A DNA stretch of 64,000 bases, from positions 909,184 to 973,183 of the forward strand of contig NZ_QAJL01000004.1 in NCBI RefSeq assembly GCF_003852525.1, read 5' to 3'. The stretch's first letter is position 1. Each line of letters starts with the position of its first letter. The translations under genes were made by a program, and so were the position numbers. The stretch comes from Pedobacter sp. KBW06 (GTDB lineage Bacteria > Bacteroidota > Bacteroidia > Sphingobacteriales > Sphingobacteriaceae). Of this stretch, positions 17,848 through 25,703 are shown piece after piece. Under the pieces are notes generated by a model, which searched no databases, had not been told where the DNA came from, and was given only the letters and a program-made list of their open reading frames with translations.

Positions 17848-20283
17848 ATGAAAGCAGTACTGTCCTTTTTATGTTTGTTTATTTGTGCGCTGTATGTTCA
17901 TGCTCAGCCTCACCGTATTACCGGCCGGCTGGTAGATGAAAAAGAGAAGCCTGTTGGCTATGCCGGCATTTATCTTTTTAAATCTCCGGATTCACTAAAG
18001 GTGACCACGGCAATGACTGATTCCATGGGCTATTTTCACCTGAACGGAGTTCCCAAAGGAAGCTATAAAGTTAAGATCAATTACATTGGATATTTGAGTT
18101 ATACCAGCCATGTATTAGACCTAAGCGGACCGCATCAGGTTCTTTCCTTAGGGAATATTAAGTTGCTGGAAGACAGTCGTCTGCTTCATACGGTAGAAAT
18201 TGCTGCTTCCAGGCCATTGCTCGAGCAGCGACTGGACAGAATGGTGATGAACGTCGAAAACAGTGTCCTTAGCCAGGGAAGTACGGCTTTGGAATTGTTA
18301 TCAAAGGCACCTGGTGTAACGATTGATGACAATGGGGAAATTAGTTTGAAGGGCAGAGCGGGAACTACGGTTATGATCAATGGAAAGCTGACTTATTTAT
18401 CAGGCAGCCAGTTGGCAAATCTGCTTCGTGGAACAGCATCCAATACCGTGTCCAGAATAGAAATTATGGCAAATCCTTCAGCGCGCTATGATGCAGCAGG
18501 TAAGGGAGGAATTATTAATATCCTGCTTAAGAAAAATGTAAAAACAGGATTGAATGGAAATGTTTCGGTTAACGGCGGAGCCGGAAGAGGGGCCCGCCTT
18601 GGTGGAGGGACAGATCTCAATTACCGAACAGAGAAAATCAATATCTTTGGTAATTACAATTACTTTTTCCAGAATTTAAAAGGAAATACCAATACCGACC
18701 GCACGTTTTTTGCGGAGCAGTCTGCCATACAGACGCCTTCGCGAATTTCCCGGCAGGAAACGATCGAAACGGCAAAATTACGGTCCCAGAATTTTCGCGC
18801 TGGCCTGGATGTGTTTCTCAATGAGAAAAATACCCTGGGCTTTCTGATCAATGGTGGGGTAGGAAAATATCCTTCTCTTCAAAAGACAAAAAACATTTTA
18901 TACAATGGGATCGGGAATGAACAGTTATGGGATACCAGGACACTGACCGAAGGAAAAGAAAGATGGGAAGACATGCTTTACAATGTGAATTATCTGCATC
19001 GTTTTGATGATAAGGGACACGAACTTACGCTGGATATGGATTACGTGAGCCATTTCTCTAAAATGGATCAGCAATTGGATACACGGTACATGGATCCGTC
19101 AGGAGTAACACTACGGACACCAGGTTCCCGTCGTGGAGATCTTCCTTCCAACAATGACATTTATGTAGCTAAACTGGATTACACTTTGCCACTGGGAAGC
19201 TCGGGAAAGCTGGAAAGTGGCTGGAAAGCTAGTTCCGTGCACACGGAGAATAACCTGAAATATGATACCTTGAAGAATGAAATTTATCTGCCGGATGCGG
19301 GTACCAGCAACCATTTTAAGTACAAAGAGCAAATCCAGGCAGGCTATGTTAACCTGAAATATGCTTTTGGAAAATTCAGCTTTCAGGTAGGCCTGAGAGG
19401 TGAGTATACTTTCACCCGTGGACATCAGATGACCACGGATTCTTTAGTCACGCGGGAATATTTTAAAATGTTTCCCAGCGTCTTCCTGAATCAGGAACTT
19501 GGTGAAAACCATAAATTACAAATCGGTTACAGTAAGAGGATTGAACGTCCAAGTTATTGGGACCTGAATCCTTTCCGGATATATGTTGACCCTTTCAGCT
19601 ATCAGGAAGGAAATCCTTATCTGCAGCCGGCGATTGTGAACTCCTTTGAGCTGGGATATAGCTTTAAGTCGAAATACCATGCAAACCTGACTTATAGTCG
19701 GAGTAATGATGTGATCAGTAATATTGTAGGTGGTTCGGGAGCACAGAATATGACCTTTTTGAAACCCGAAAATCTGGCCACTTTTGTTAACTATGGATTG
19801 AGCATTACCGGTTCAACCGATTTTACCGCCTGGTGGACAGGAACGCAGTTTGCCAATCTGTTTCGCAATGAATTTACAGTAAATGATAAGGGGTCAGAAA
19901 CGGCTTTGAAAGGAAACACGCTCACCTTTGATTCACAAAACTCTTTTAAAATAGGGCAGGGTTGGAAAGCCGAACTTAATGGTTTGTATCGTTCTAAAGA
20001 GCTATCCGGTGTTTTCAGTACCAGGGGTTATTATATGGTTTCTGCAGGGGCGAAAAAGGAATTGATGCAGGGGAAGGCAAGTCTCAATCTAATGGTTAAT
20101 GATATTTTTAAGAGCGCTCAATATAAGCAATCTGCCAATTACGGAGGAATTAAGACTTACAGCTATGAACGTCCCGATAGCCGATCGGTAATTCTTTCCT
20201 TCTCTTATCGTTTTGGATCAGGTCCTGCTGCCGGCAAAGCACGCAGTACGGGAAGCCAGGAACTTAAGAACAGAATAAAATAA
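17848..20283 (+). CDS. TonB-dependent receptor, outer-membrane beta-barrel family
   Basis: Outer-membrane protein of 811 residues. The signal peptide ends in VHAQ (about residue 20). A carboxypeptidase-D-like domain follows (about 22-105), then a plug-like segment: LEQRLDRMVMNVENSV, the block ALELLSKAPGVTID, and IEIMANPSARYDAAGKGGIINI. The rest is the OMP_b-brl_3-type barrel, with the RIERPSYWDLNPF motif (about residue 570). It is not a SusC: there is no SusC signature and no SusD partner. Members of this family import siderophores or other ligands, or export substrates; the ligand here is unknown. It is convergent with the small winged-helix gene, whose stop codon is about 15 bp away. It may be transcribed from the ECF-type element at 17420, with a leader of nearly 400 nt. 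Confidence 0.92.
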   Translation: MKAVLSFLCLFICALYVHAQPHRITGRLVDEKEKPVGYAGIYLFKSPDSLKVTTAMTDSMGYFHLNGVPKGSYKVKINYIGYLSYTSHVLDLSGPHQVLSLGNIKLLEDSRLLHTVEIAASRPLLEQRLDRMVMNVENSVLSQGSTALELLSKAPGVTIDDNGEISLKGRAGTTVMINGKLTYLSGSQLANLLRGTASNTVSRIEIMANPSARYDAAGKGGIINILLKKNVKTGLNGNVSVNGGAGRGARLGGGTDLNYRTEKINIFGNYNYFFQNLKGNTNTDRTFFAEQSAIQTPSRISRQETIETAKLRSQNFRAGLDVFLNEKNTLGFLINGGVGKYPSLQKTKNILYNGIGNEQLWDTRTLTEGKERWEDMLYNVNYLHRFDDKGHELTLDMDYVSHFSKMDQQLDTRYMDPSGVTLRTPGSRRGDLPSNNDIYVAKLDYTLPLGSSGKLESGWKASSVHTENNLKYDTLKNEIYLPDAGTSNHFKYKEQIQAGYVNLKYAFGKFSFQVGLRGEYTFTRGHQMTTDSLVTREYFKMFPSVFLNQELGENHKLQIGYSKRIERPSYWDLNPFRIYVDPFSYQEGNPYLQPAIVNSFELGYSFKSKYHANLTYSRSNDVISNIVGGSGAQNMTFLKPENLATFVNYGLSITGSTDFTAWWTGTQFANLFRNEFTVNDKGSETALKGNTLTFDSQNSFKIGQGWKAELNGLYRSKELSGVFSTRGYYMVSAGAKKELMQGKASLNLMVNDIFKSAQYKQSANYGGIKTYSYERPDSRSVILSFSYRFGSGPAAGKARSTGSQELKNRIK

Positions 20284-20297
20284 AATGGCAGGGGGGG

Positions 20298-20627
20298 CTA
20301 GTTGATGAAAGAGTAACAGTGTTTCTTCTCGCCCTCCAGTCTTTGCTTCTCCAGGAGGCCACAACGATGAAATCTGTTCAAACAAAGTTGTACTGTAGCG
20401 ATACTGATTTTTACACCCTCTCTTTTAAGGGTCATCCAAAGTTCTTCGGTATTGATAACCACCTGTTCAGTATACAGAAACTCAAGTAATAAGCGATCAA
20501 ATGGAGTCAGATAGGATCCTTTCGCATTTTCCGCTCTTAAAAGTACCTCTGCTAATTTATCGGTATTGCAGTCATTCTGATCAACAGTTATCTCTTCTTC
20601 CGGTAAATTTAATTGTTCATTCTTCAT
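20298..20627 (-). CDS. Small winged-helix-like protein of unknown function
   Basis: A 109-residue acidic protein. Residues 25-109 read as a helix-rich region ending in KISIATVQLCLNRFHRCGLLEKQ, which resembles the recognition helix and turn of Fur-like winged-helix domains. The metal-binding dimerisation domain of Fur is absent. I chose the ATG at 20627; a TTG two codons upstream (20633) is possible. The ATG places the start exactly 17 bases after the ECF-type element, the same distance as for the anti-sigma gene upstream. It is therefore likely in the same regulon and may be a transcription regulator, but this is inference. Confidence in a real gene is fair, in the function low. Confidence 0.65.
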   Translation of the reverse strand: MKNEQLNLPEEEITVDQNDCNTDKLAEVLLRAENAKGSYLTPFDRLLLEFLYTEQVVINTEELWMTLKREGVKISIATVQLCLNRFHRCGLLEKQRLEGEKKHCYSFIN

Positions 20628-20644
20628 ATTCAATCCAGCTCTTA

Positions 20645-20688
20645 TATACTATTATCATGAGCGGTGTTTTTCCCCTATGTTATTTAGA
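20645..20688 (-). promoter_or_regulatory. ECF-type promoter element, copy A
   Basis: On the minus strand: TCTAAATAACATAGGGG, 15 bases, GATAATAGTATA, then 17 bases to the ATG at 20627. The block sequences and both spacings match copy B in front of the anti-sigma gene. Confidence 0.6.
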
Positions 20689-20817
20689 ATAAATTTAAAT
20701 AATTGACCATAATGAAAACGAATGCTCAAATGTATACCGTTGTGTATCATGAGCAGGCAGAATGGCACTCTTGTCAGATCGTTTCAGGAAATAATATGCT
20801 TAGGTTTAATAAGTTGC

Positions 20818-21477
20818 TTAAAGCAGGTCGAAATCGTTTTTGAGGTTCATGACCAGGGCCGGAGGCATGTCCATAAGTACATGGTTTTCTATGACCAGAA
20901 GTTTGTCCTTTTTGAGGGGATAATAGGCAAGAAGGTATTTCTGTCCTTTTTTCAGGCAGATCTTTTTGCTGATTTGCTGCCCGTCGGATGTGGTATATTG
21001 TACTTCGGTATATTTATCCTGAGCAGAAGTGTTGCTGAGCATCATGTTACCTGAAAGCTGGATATTGATGTCGTTATCTATTTGACTTTGCATTCTTACT
21101 TTGCTGTTTGATCCGAGTTTCATCAACAGGCCCTCGAATTCTTTTTCTAAGAAAGGTTGGGAACTGTCGGATTGAAAGACCATTTGCTGACTGGATTGAA
21201 GCGTTTGCTTTTGGGAGAAAACAAGGAGCGCGCTGATCAGGATTAAGCTCGCCGCAACAGAACCCCATAGCGTGTATATTTTGTATTTTCGGAAACGATC
21301 CTGTTTTTGATTTTCGCCCTGGATTTGTAACCAAATGCGGGAGTCAGAACCCTCTTCAATACCAATTTCGGGAAGGTCATCATCTTCGTCCGCACCCTCA
21401 AGCCACTGCTGATAAGCTATCCACTCTTCTTTCGAAGCGTCGCCTGATAAGCATTTTTTTAGTGTTTCCGGGTTCAT
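20818..21477 (-). CDS. Atypical membrane anti-sigma factor
   Basis: A 219-residue protein encoded directly after the ECF sigma gene, on the same strand. The N-terminal part (about residues 1-75) looks like the cytoplasmic sigma-binding region of FecR-like proteins (LKKCLSGDASKEEWIAYQQWL). One transmembrane helix, SVAASLILISALLVF, lies at about residues 73-88. The periplasmic part is only about 130 residues and lacks both the usual FecR core and the C-terminal DUF4974 domain, although a short beta-rich piece remains. It presumably holds the sigma factor at the membrane and releases it on a signal. No receptor with an STN domain lies next to it. It is preceded by an ECF-type element, which suggests feedback. 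Confidence 0.75.
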   Translation of the reverse strand: MNPETLKKCLSGDASKEEWIAYQQWLEGADEDDDLPEIGIEEGSDSRIWLQIQGENQKQDRFRKYKIYTLWGSVAASLILISALLVFSQKQTLQSSQQMVFQSDSSQPFLEKEFEGLLMKLGSNSKVRMQSQIDNDINIQLSGNMMLSNTSAQDKYTEVQYTTSDGQQISKKICLKKGQKYLLAYYPLKKDKLLVIENHVLMDMPPALVMNLKNDFDLL

Positions 21478-21494
21478 AATTATGGGATTGTTAT

Positions 21495-21537
21495 TATAGT
21501 ATTATCACGACAAGGGCTTGTCCCCTATGTATTTAGA
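21495..21537 (-). promoter_or_regulatory. ECF-type promoter element, copy B
   Basis: On the minus strand: TCTAAATACATAGGGG, 15 bases, GATAATACTATA, then 17 bases to the anti-sigma ATG at 21477. It begins about 4 bp after the stop codon of the ECF sigma gene, so the anti-sigma gene can be transcribed separately from the sigma gene. Confidence 0.6.
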
Positions 21538-21541
21538 TCAT

Positions 21542-22093
21542 TTAACTGATAGGATATTGTTCAAGTCCCTTTCGTATAAATTTTAAGGCTTTAGTCAGTT
21601 GATTTTCCACTGTTTTCTCAGAAATCAAGAGATTTAATGCAATTTCCCGATTGTTGAGTCCTTCATTACGGCTGAGTTCATAAACGGCTTTGCAGCGCTG
21701 AGGAAGCAGGTTAACCAGCTTGTCAATTTCGGCTCTCAAAAAAGTATATAATATTTGTTCTTCTGTATGGGAGTCGGAATTGTTCTGTCTGCTTAGTAAT
21801 TCATCCATTTTCTTAGTCTTTCGGATTTCATCACTATAGCTTCTTGCAATCCGGAAACGAACCGCGCGGACGAGGTAGTTTTCTACCGTTTCCTCTTCCA
21901 ATAGAATCTTATCTTTTCGCTGCCAGATAGAGGTGAAAACTTCCTGAACAAGTCCTTCAGCACGGTAAACATCCCCTATGTATTTATAGGCCAATTGATA
22001 TAATTTCTTCCAATAGGTTTGGTAAAGATGAAAGAATGAGGTTTCATCAATTTTGATCTGTCCTTTTGAAGGAGATGTAGGTTGTCCTGACAC
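21542..22093 (-). CDS. ECF RNA polymerase sigma factor
   Basis: Extracytoplasmic-function sigma factor of the Bacteroidota expansion type, 183 residues. Region 2 reads YIGDVYRAEGLVQEVFTSIWQ (about residues 37-57). Region 4 reads LPQRCKAVYELSRNEGLNNREIA, followed by SEKTVENQLTKALKFIRK, the recognition helix. It starts with GTG at 22093. The gene is followed by its anti-sigma factor. It is probably transcribed from a housekeeping promoter (-7 element at 22114-22121), not from its own element, since no copy of the ECF-type motif lies upstream. It is divergent from the efflux operon. Confidence 0.92.
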   Translation of the reverse strand: MSGQPTSPSKGQIKIDETSFFHLYQTYWKKLYQLAYKYIGDVYRAEGLVQEVFTSIWQRKDKILLEEETVENYLVRAVRFRIARSYSDEIRKTKKMDELLSRQNNSDSHTEEQILYTFLRAEIDKLVNLLPQRCKAVYELSRNEGLNNREIALNLLISEKTVENQLTKALKFIRKGLEQYPIS

Positions 22094-22113
22094 GATTTAA
22101 GTTGATTAAGCGG

Positions 22114-22121
22114 CAAAGTTA
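22114..22121 (-). promoter_or_regulatory. -7 element of ECF sigma gene
   Basis: TAACTTTG on the minus strand is a perfect TAnnTTTG match, 20 bases before the GTG start. It indicates constitutive transcription by the housekeeping sigma factor with a leader of about 14 nt. Confidence 0.6.
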
Positions 22122-22178
22122 ACATAATTTAGAATGATTAAAAATTAGACAGAAAAGAATTGAAGGTAATGCCGCTCT

Positions 22179-22203
22179 GATATCGATCATTTTGTTCGAT
22201 ATC
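22179..22203 (+). promoter_or_regulatory. Inverted repeat, candidate upstream activating site
   Basis: GATATCGA, 9 bases, TCGATATC: a perfect 8-bp inverted repeat, which also reads as two direct repeats of GATATCGA spaced by 19 bases. It lies about 57 to 80 bases upstream of the sigma-54 promoter at 22260, a normal distance for an enhancer-binding protein. The obvious candidate binder is the NtrC-type regulator at 28171. Confidence 0.55.
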
Positions 22204-22259
22204 GACCGTTTTTTATTTTCATTAAATCTATAACATTTTGATTATTAGGTTTTTGTGTG

Positions 22260-22275
22260 TGGCACATCCTTTGGA
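22260..22275 (+). promoter_or_regulatory. Sigma-54 promoter of efflux operon
   Basis: TGGCAC, five bases, TTGGA: a perfect -24 box and a near-perfect -12 box (consensus TTGCA/T) at the canonical spacing. The start codon of the adaptor gene is 23 bases downstream, which leaves room for a start site about 11 bases after the -12 box. The operon itself encodes a sigma-54-dependent activator. Confidence 0.75.
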
Positions 22276-22298
22276 TACCCTTTGCTAAAATATAAGCA

Positions 22299-23546
22299 AT
22301 GGACAAAAATATCGAACAGCAGGTGTTATCAGGCAAGAAGAGGAAAACAATGCGCTATCTACTTTTGGGAGCGATGCTGCTGGGCGCTGTTATTTTTGTT
22401 ATACGCTATAGTTTGGGATCTACCCTCCGTCAGTCGGAAATTACGACAGCAATTGTTAGCCGGGGTGATATTGAAAATACCATCAATGCTTCCGGGGAAG
22501 TCCTGCCGGAATTTGAAGAAGTAATCAGCAGTCCTATCGCTGCATCTGTTCAAAAAGTCTTGTTAGATGCCGGGAGCAGGATAGCAGCAGGCCAGTCCAT
22601 CCTCATGCTGGATAAATCTGCTGCTCAAATGGAGTATGAGAAATTGAAGTTCCAGCTGGAATCGAAACAAAATGACATCCGCAAAATAAAACTGGACCTG
22701 GATAAGAGTTTCTACGACATCAAATCGAATAATAACATCAAGCAATTGCGAATCAATAGTCTGAAAGCATCAGTAGAAAATGCGAAGAGATTGTTAAAGG
22801 CCGGGGGTGGTACACGTGAAGATGTAGAGCAGGCTGAGTTAAATCTTAAGGTTGCGCAGTTGGAAAAACAACAATTGGAAAATGAGATCAGCAGTAAGCA
22901 GCAAAGCATGCGCCTGCAGATGAAAGAGGTAGAATTGGCGGCGAGTATCCAGCAAAATGACCTGGACGTGCTCAGTCGAAAACTAAAGCAGGCAAATATT
23001 CAGGCCAGCCGGAATGGGGTGGTGACCTGGGTGAATAAAAATATTGGAGCTGCAGTTCAGCCGGGGGAAGTGTTGGCCAGGATTGCGGACCTTTCAGGTT
23101 TTAAAGTAAAAGGAACAATTTCCGATAATAATATTGATTTGTTGAAGAGTGGTATGACTGCAATTATTCGAATCGGAGAAACTCAGGTCAGGGGAAAAGT
23201 GGTGAACATCTATCCATCGGTTCAGAATGCAACAGTATCATTCGATATTAAACCGGATAGCAGCAATAACAAGTTGTTCCGTCCAAACCTGAAAGCAGAC
23301 GTGTTTTTAGTAACTGATCAGCATCAACAGGTATTAAGGGTTAACAATGGCCCTGCTTTTCAAGGAACACCGTCACAGTATATTTATGTTTTGAAGGATG
23401 GAGTCGCCAGTCGGAAATTGGTGCAGATCGGCTTAAGTAATTTTGATTATGTGGAGTTGAAAGACCAGTTGAAAGAGGGGGATGTGATCATTACCTCAGA
23501 TCTGAAAGAATTTAAGAATAGCAGTCAGATTAATATTAAAAAATAA
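22299..23546 (+). CDS. Efflux periplasmic adaptor (membrane fusion protein, HlyD/MacA type)
   Basis: A 415-residue membrane-anchored adaptor linking an inner-membrane ABC transporter to a TolC channel. One transmembrane helix lies at about residues 19-38. A lipoyl/barrel-sandwich half follows (INASGEVLP to SPIAASVQKVLLDAGSRI). Then comes a long coiled-coil hairpin (about 105-240, rich in K, E and Q), the second lipoyl half (ASRNGVVTWVNKNIGAAVQPGE) and a beta-barrel plus membrane-proximal domain. It is the first gene of a seven-gene unit with tight spacing (8 bp to the TolC gene). A sigma-54 promoter sits just upstream. The substrate is unknown; MacAB-type pumps export peptides, antibiotics or toxins. 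Confidence 0.93.
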   Translation: MDKNIEQQVLSGKKRKTMRYLLLGAMLLGAVIFVIRYSLGSTLRQSEITTAIVSRGDIENTINASGEVLPEFEEVISSPIAASVQKVLLDAGSRIAAGQSILMLDKSAAQMEYEKLKFQLESKQNDIRKIKLDLDKSFYDIKSNNNIKQLRINSLKASVENAKRLLKAGGGTREDVEQAELNLKVAQLEKQQLENEISSKQQSMRLQMKEVELAASIQQNDLDVLSRKLKQANIQASRNGVVTWVNKNIGAAVQPGEVLARIADLSGFKVKGTISDNNIDLLKSGMTAIIRIGETQVRGKVVNIYPSVQNATVSFDIKPDSSNNKLFRPNLKADVFLVTDQHQQVLRVNNGPAFQGTPSQYIYVLKDGVASRKLVQIGLSNFDYVELKDQLKEGDVIITSDLKEFKNSSQINIKK

Positions 23547-23553
23547 GAGAAGG

Positions 23554-25014
23554 ATGAAAACACGCTATATTTTCTTTTTGAGCCCTTTCATTGCGCTGTT
23601 TAAGCAAGTCTCAGCACAATCTACAGATACACTCAGGCTTAATCTGACAGAAGTAGTTGCAATGGCAAAAGAGAAATCCATTGCCTCAAAACAAGCTGCT
23701 ACCTTAAAAGAAACGCGCTATTGGGAATGGATGACATATAAATCTAACTATCAGCCTCAGCTATCATTAAAAGGAACCTTGCCAGGCTATAGCAAGTCTT
23801 CTATTGCCGTTCAACAGCCAGACGGTACGATCGACTTCCGGCAAGTGAGGAATAATAACTCTTCACTGGACCTTTCTTTTAGTCAGCGCATTGCACAGAC
23901 AGGAGGAACAATTTTTGGAACAACCTCCCTGCAACGATTTGATGATTTTGACCGGAATAGTACCATTTACAACGGAGTTCCTTATGGTATTGGTTATACA
24001 CAGCCGTTGTTTCAGTTTAATACCTTAAAATGGGACCGCAGAATAGAGCCATTAAAGTACCATGAAAGTCAACAGGCTTACATTGAATCCATGGAACAGA
24101 TCTCAATAAATGCCAGCAATTATTTCTTTGAATTGTTGTTGGCGCAGGTAGATCTGCAGATTGCAGAAACCAATAGGCGGAATACCGGTTCTATTCAGCA
24201 AATAGCAAATACGAAATTTGAGATGGGGAAGGTCTCTAAAAATGAGATCCTTCAATTACAGCTGGAAGCATTGAAGGCAGAGAAGGCTGTGGGAATTGCA
24301 AAGCGCGATATGGAGGTGGCTACCTATAACCTTAAAACTTATACCGGTTTGCAAAGTACGGATAAGATTAAGCTTTCTTTACCTCAGGCAACTGTAGCGA
24401 TGAAGGTTGTGGTAGAGCAGGCACTAAAAGAAGCTTTTCAAAACCGCTCAGATGCCATAGCCTTTGGCAGGCGTTTGGAAGAAGCAAGAAGGGATGTGGC
24501 AAAGGCCAAAGGAGATAATGGGCTGAATGCGACTCTAAACGCTAAACTGGGCTTTTCAAAAAGCGGAAGGAGCATCAGCAGTGTTTACCAGAGCCCAAAA
24601 GACCAGCAATTGCTGGAGCTGACGCTGGAAATTCCAATTCTGGATTGGGGACGTCAGCAATCAAGAAAGAAAACAGCGCTGGCTAATCAGCAGTTTACCC
24701 AGTATTCTGTTGAGCAGGACAAGCAGAACTTTACGCAAAAGATCATCACCGAGGTAAATCTATTTGAGATGATGAAAGATCAGATTGCCTTGAACGCTAA
24801 AGCAGAGCAGATCGCCTCGGAGAAGTACCAGATTGCAAAGGAGCGATATGTGCTTGGAAATTTGAGCATCACAGATCTGAGCATTGCCTTCCAGGAAAAC
24901 GATCAGGCAAAACGGGATTATATCAATTCTTTACGTGATTTTTGGGGTGCCTACTATCAGCTCCGCTATTTATCCCTGTTTGACTTCGAAAAAAATGAGA
25001 GAATAAAAATATAA
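23554..25014 (+). CDS. TolC-family outer-membrane efflux protein
   Basis: A 486-residue outer-membrane channel protein. The signal peptide ends in VSAQ (about residue 22). The OEP repeats are visible as two long alpha-helical stretches, including ISINASNYFFELLLAQVDLQIAETN. The second half has MMKDQIALNAKAEQIASEKYQIAKERYVLGNLSITDL, a pattern typical of TolC family second repeats. It forms the exit duct of the tripartite pump with the adaptor 8 bp upstream and the ABC components downstream. Confidence 0.93.
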   Translation: MKTRYIFFLSPFIALFKQVSAQSTDTLRLNLTEVVAMAKEKSIASKQAATLKETRYWEWMTYKSNYQPQLSLKGTLPGYSKSSIAVQQPDGTIDFRQVRNNNSSLDLSFSQRIAQTGGTIFGTTSLQRFDDFDRNSTIYNGVPYGIGYTQPLFQFNTLKWDRRIEPLKYHESQQAYIESMEQISINASNYFFELLLAQVDLQIAETNRRNTGSIQQIANTKFEMGKVSKNEILQLQLEALKAEKAVGIAKRDMEVATYNLKTYTGLQSTDKIKLSLPQATVAMKVVVEQALKEAFQNRSDAIAFGRRLEEARRDVAKAKGDNGLNATLNAKLGFSKSGRSISSVYQSPKDQQLLELTLEIPILDWGRQQSRKKTALANQQFTQYSVEQDKQNFTQKIITEVNLFEMMKDQIALNAKAEQIASEKYQIAKERYVLGNLSITDLSIAFQENDQAKRDYINSLRDFWGAYYQLRYLSLFDFEKNERIKI

Positions 25015-25026
25015 CATACACAAGAT

Positions 25027-25692
25027 ATGATACAATTAAAAAACATTGAGAAGGTTTACCGTACAGATACGGTAGAAACGCAGGCATTAAATAACATTAG
25101 TCTTCAGGTAGAGAAGGGAGAGTTTCTTTCTATCATGGGACCTTCAGGTTGTGGAAAAAGTACGTTGCTAAATCTGATGGGATTGTTAGATGCGCCTTCC
25201 AAAGGAGATGTGATCATTGATAGTCAGCAGACGCTTCAGTTGAATGACCGGAAGCTTGCCCATTTCAGAAATAGCAAGATCGGTTTTATTTTTCAGAGTT
25301 ATCACCTGATCAATGACCTTCAGGTGGTGGATAATGTAGAACTGCCCCTGCTATACCGGAATTCAAGTGCGAAAGAGCGAAGGACGCTGGCGCTGGAGGC
25401 CCTGGAAAAGGTGGGATTAAGCAATAGGGTTAAACATTTTCCAACACAACTTTCTGGTGGACAGAAACAAAGAGTGGCAATTGCCCGTGCCATCGTAGGC
25501 AAACCGGAGATTATTCTTGCGGATGAGCCTACAGGAAATCTGGACAGTGCGATGGGAAATGAAATCATGAACATTCTGCTGGAATTAAACAGGATAGATG
25601 GCACTACAATAGTCATGGTTACCCACGACCCCAATATGGCTCAACGTACGCATCGCCTACTGCGTCTATTTGATGGATCACAAGTTCAATAG
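25027..25692 (+). CDS. ABC transporter ATP-binding protein (MacB/LolD type)
   Basis: A 221-residue ATPase that powers the efflux permeases. Walker A is GPSGCGKST (about residues 38-46), the Q-loop lies in FIFQSYHL, the signature motif is LSGGQKQR, and Walker B with the D-loop is IILADEPTGNLD. The switch His is in VTHD. The length fits LolD/MacB nucleotide-binding domains encoded as a separate gene. It lies 12 bp after the TolC gene and 11 bp before the first permease. Confidence 0.95.
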   Translation: MIQLKNIEKVYRTDTVETQALNNISLQVEKGEFLSIMGPSGCGKSTLLNLMGLLDAPSKGDVIIDSQQTLQLNDRKLAHFRNSKIGFIFQSYHLINDLQVVDNVELPLLYRNSSAKERRTLALEALEKVGLSNRVKHFPTQLSGGQKQRVAIARAIVGKPEIILADEPTGNLDSAMGNEIMNILLELNRIDGTTIVMVTHDPNMAQRTHRLLRLFDGSQVQ

Positions 25693-25703
25693 GGAGAATA
25701 GAT

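Noticed and set aside
20722..21054. 110-codon plus-strand frame near the anti-sigma gene
   Set aside because: Most of it is antisense to the anti-sigma gene, which has the better coding character and operon context.
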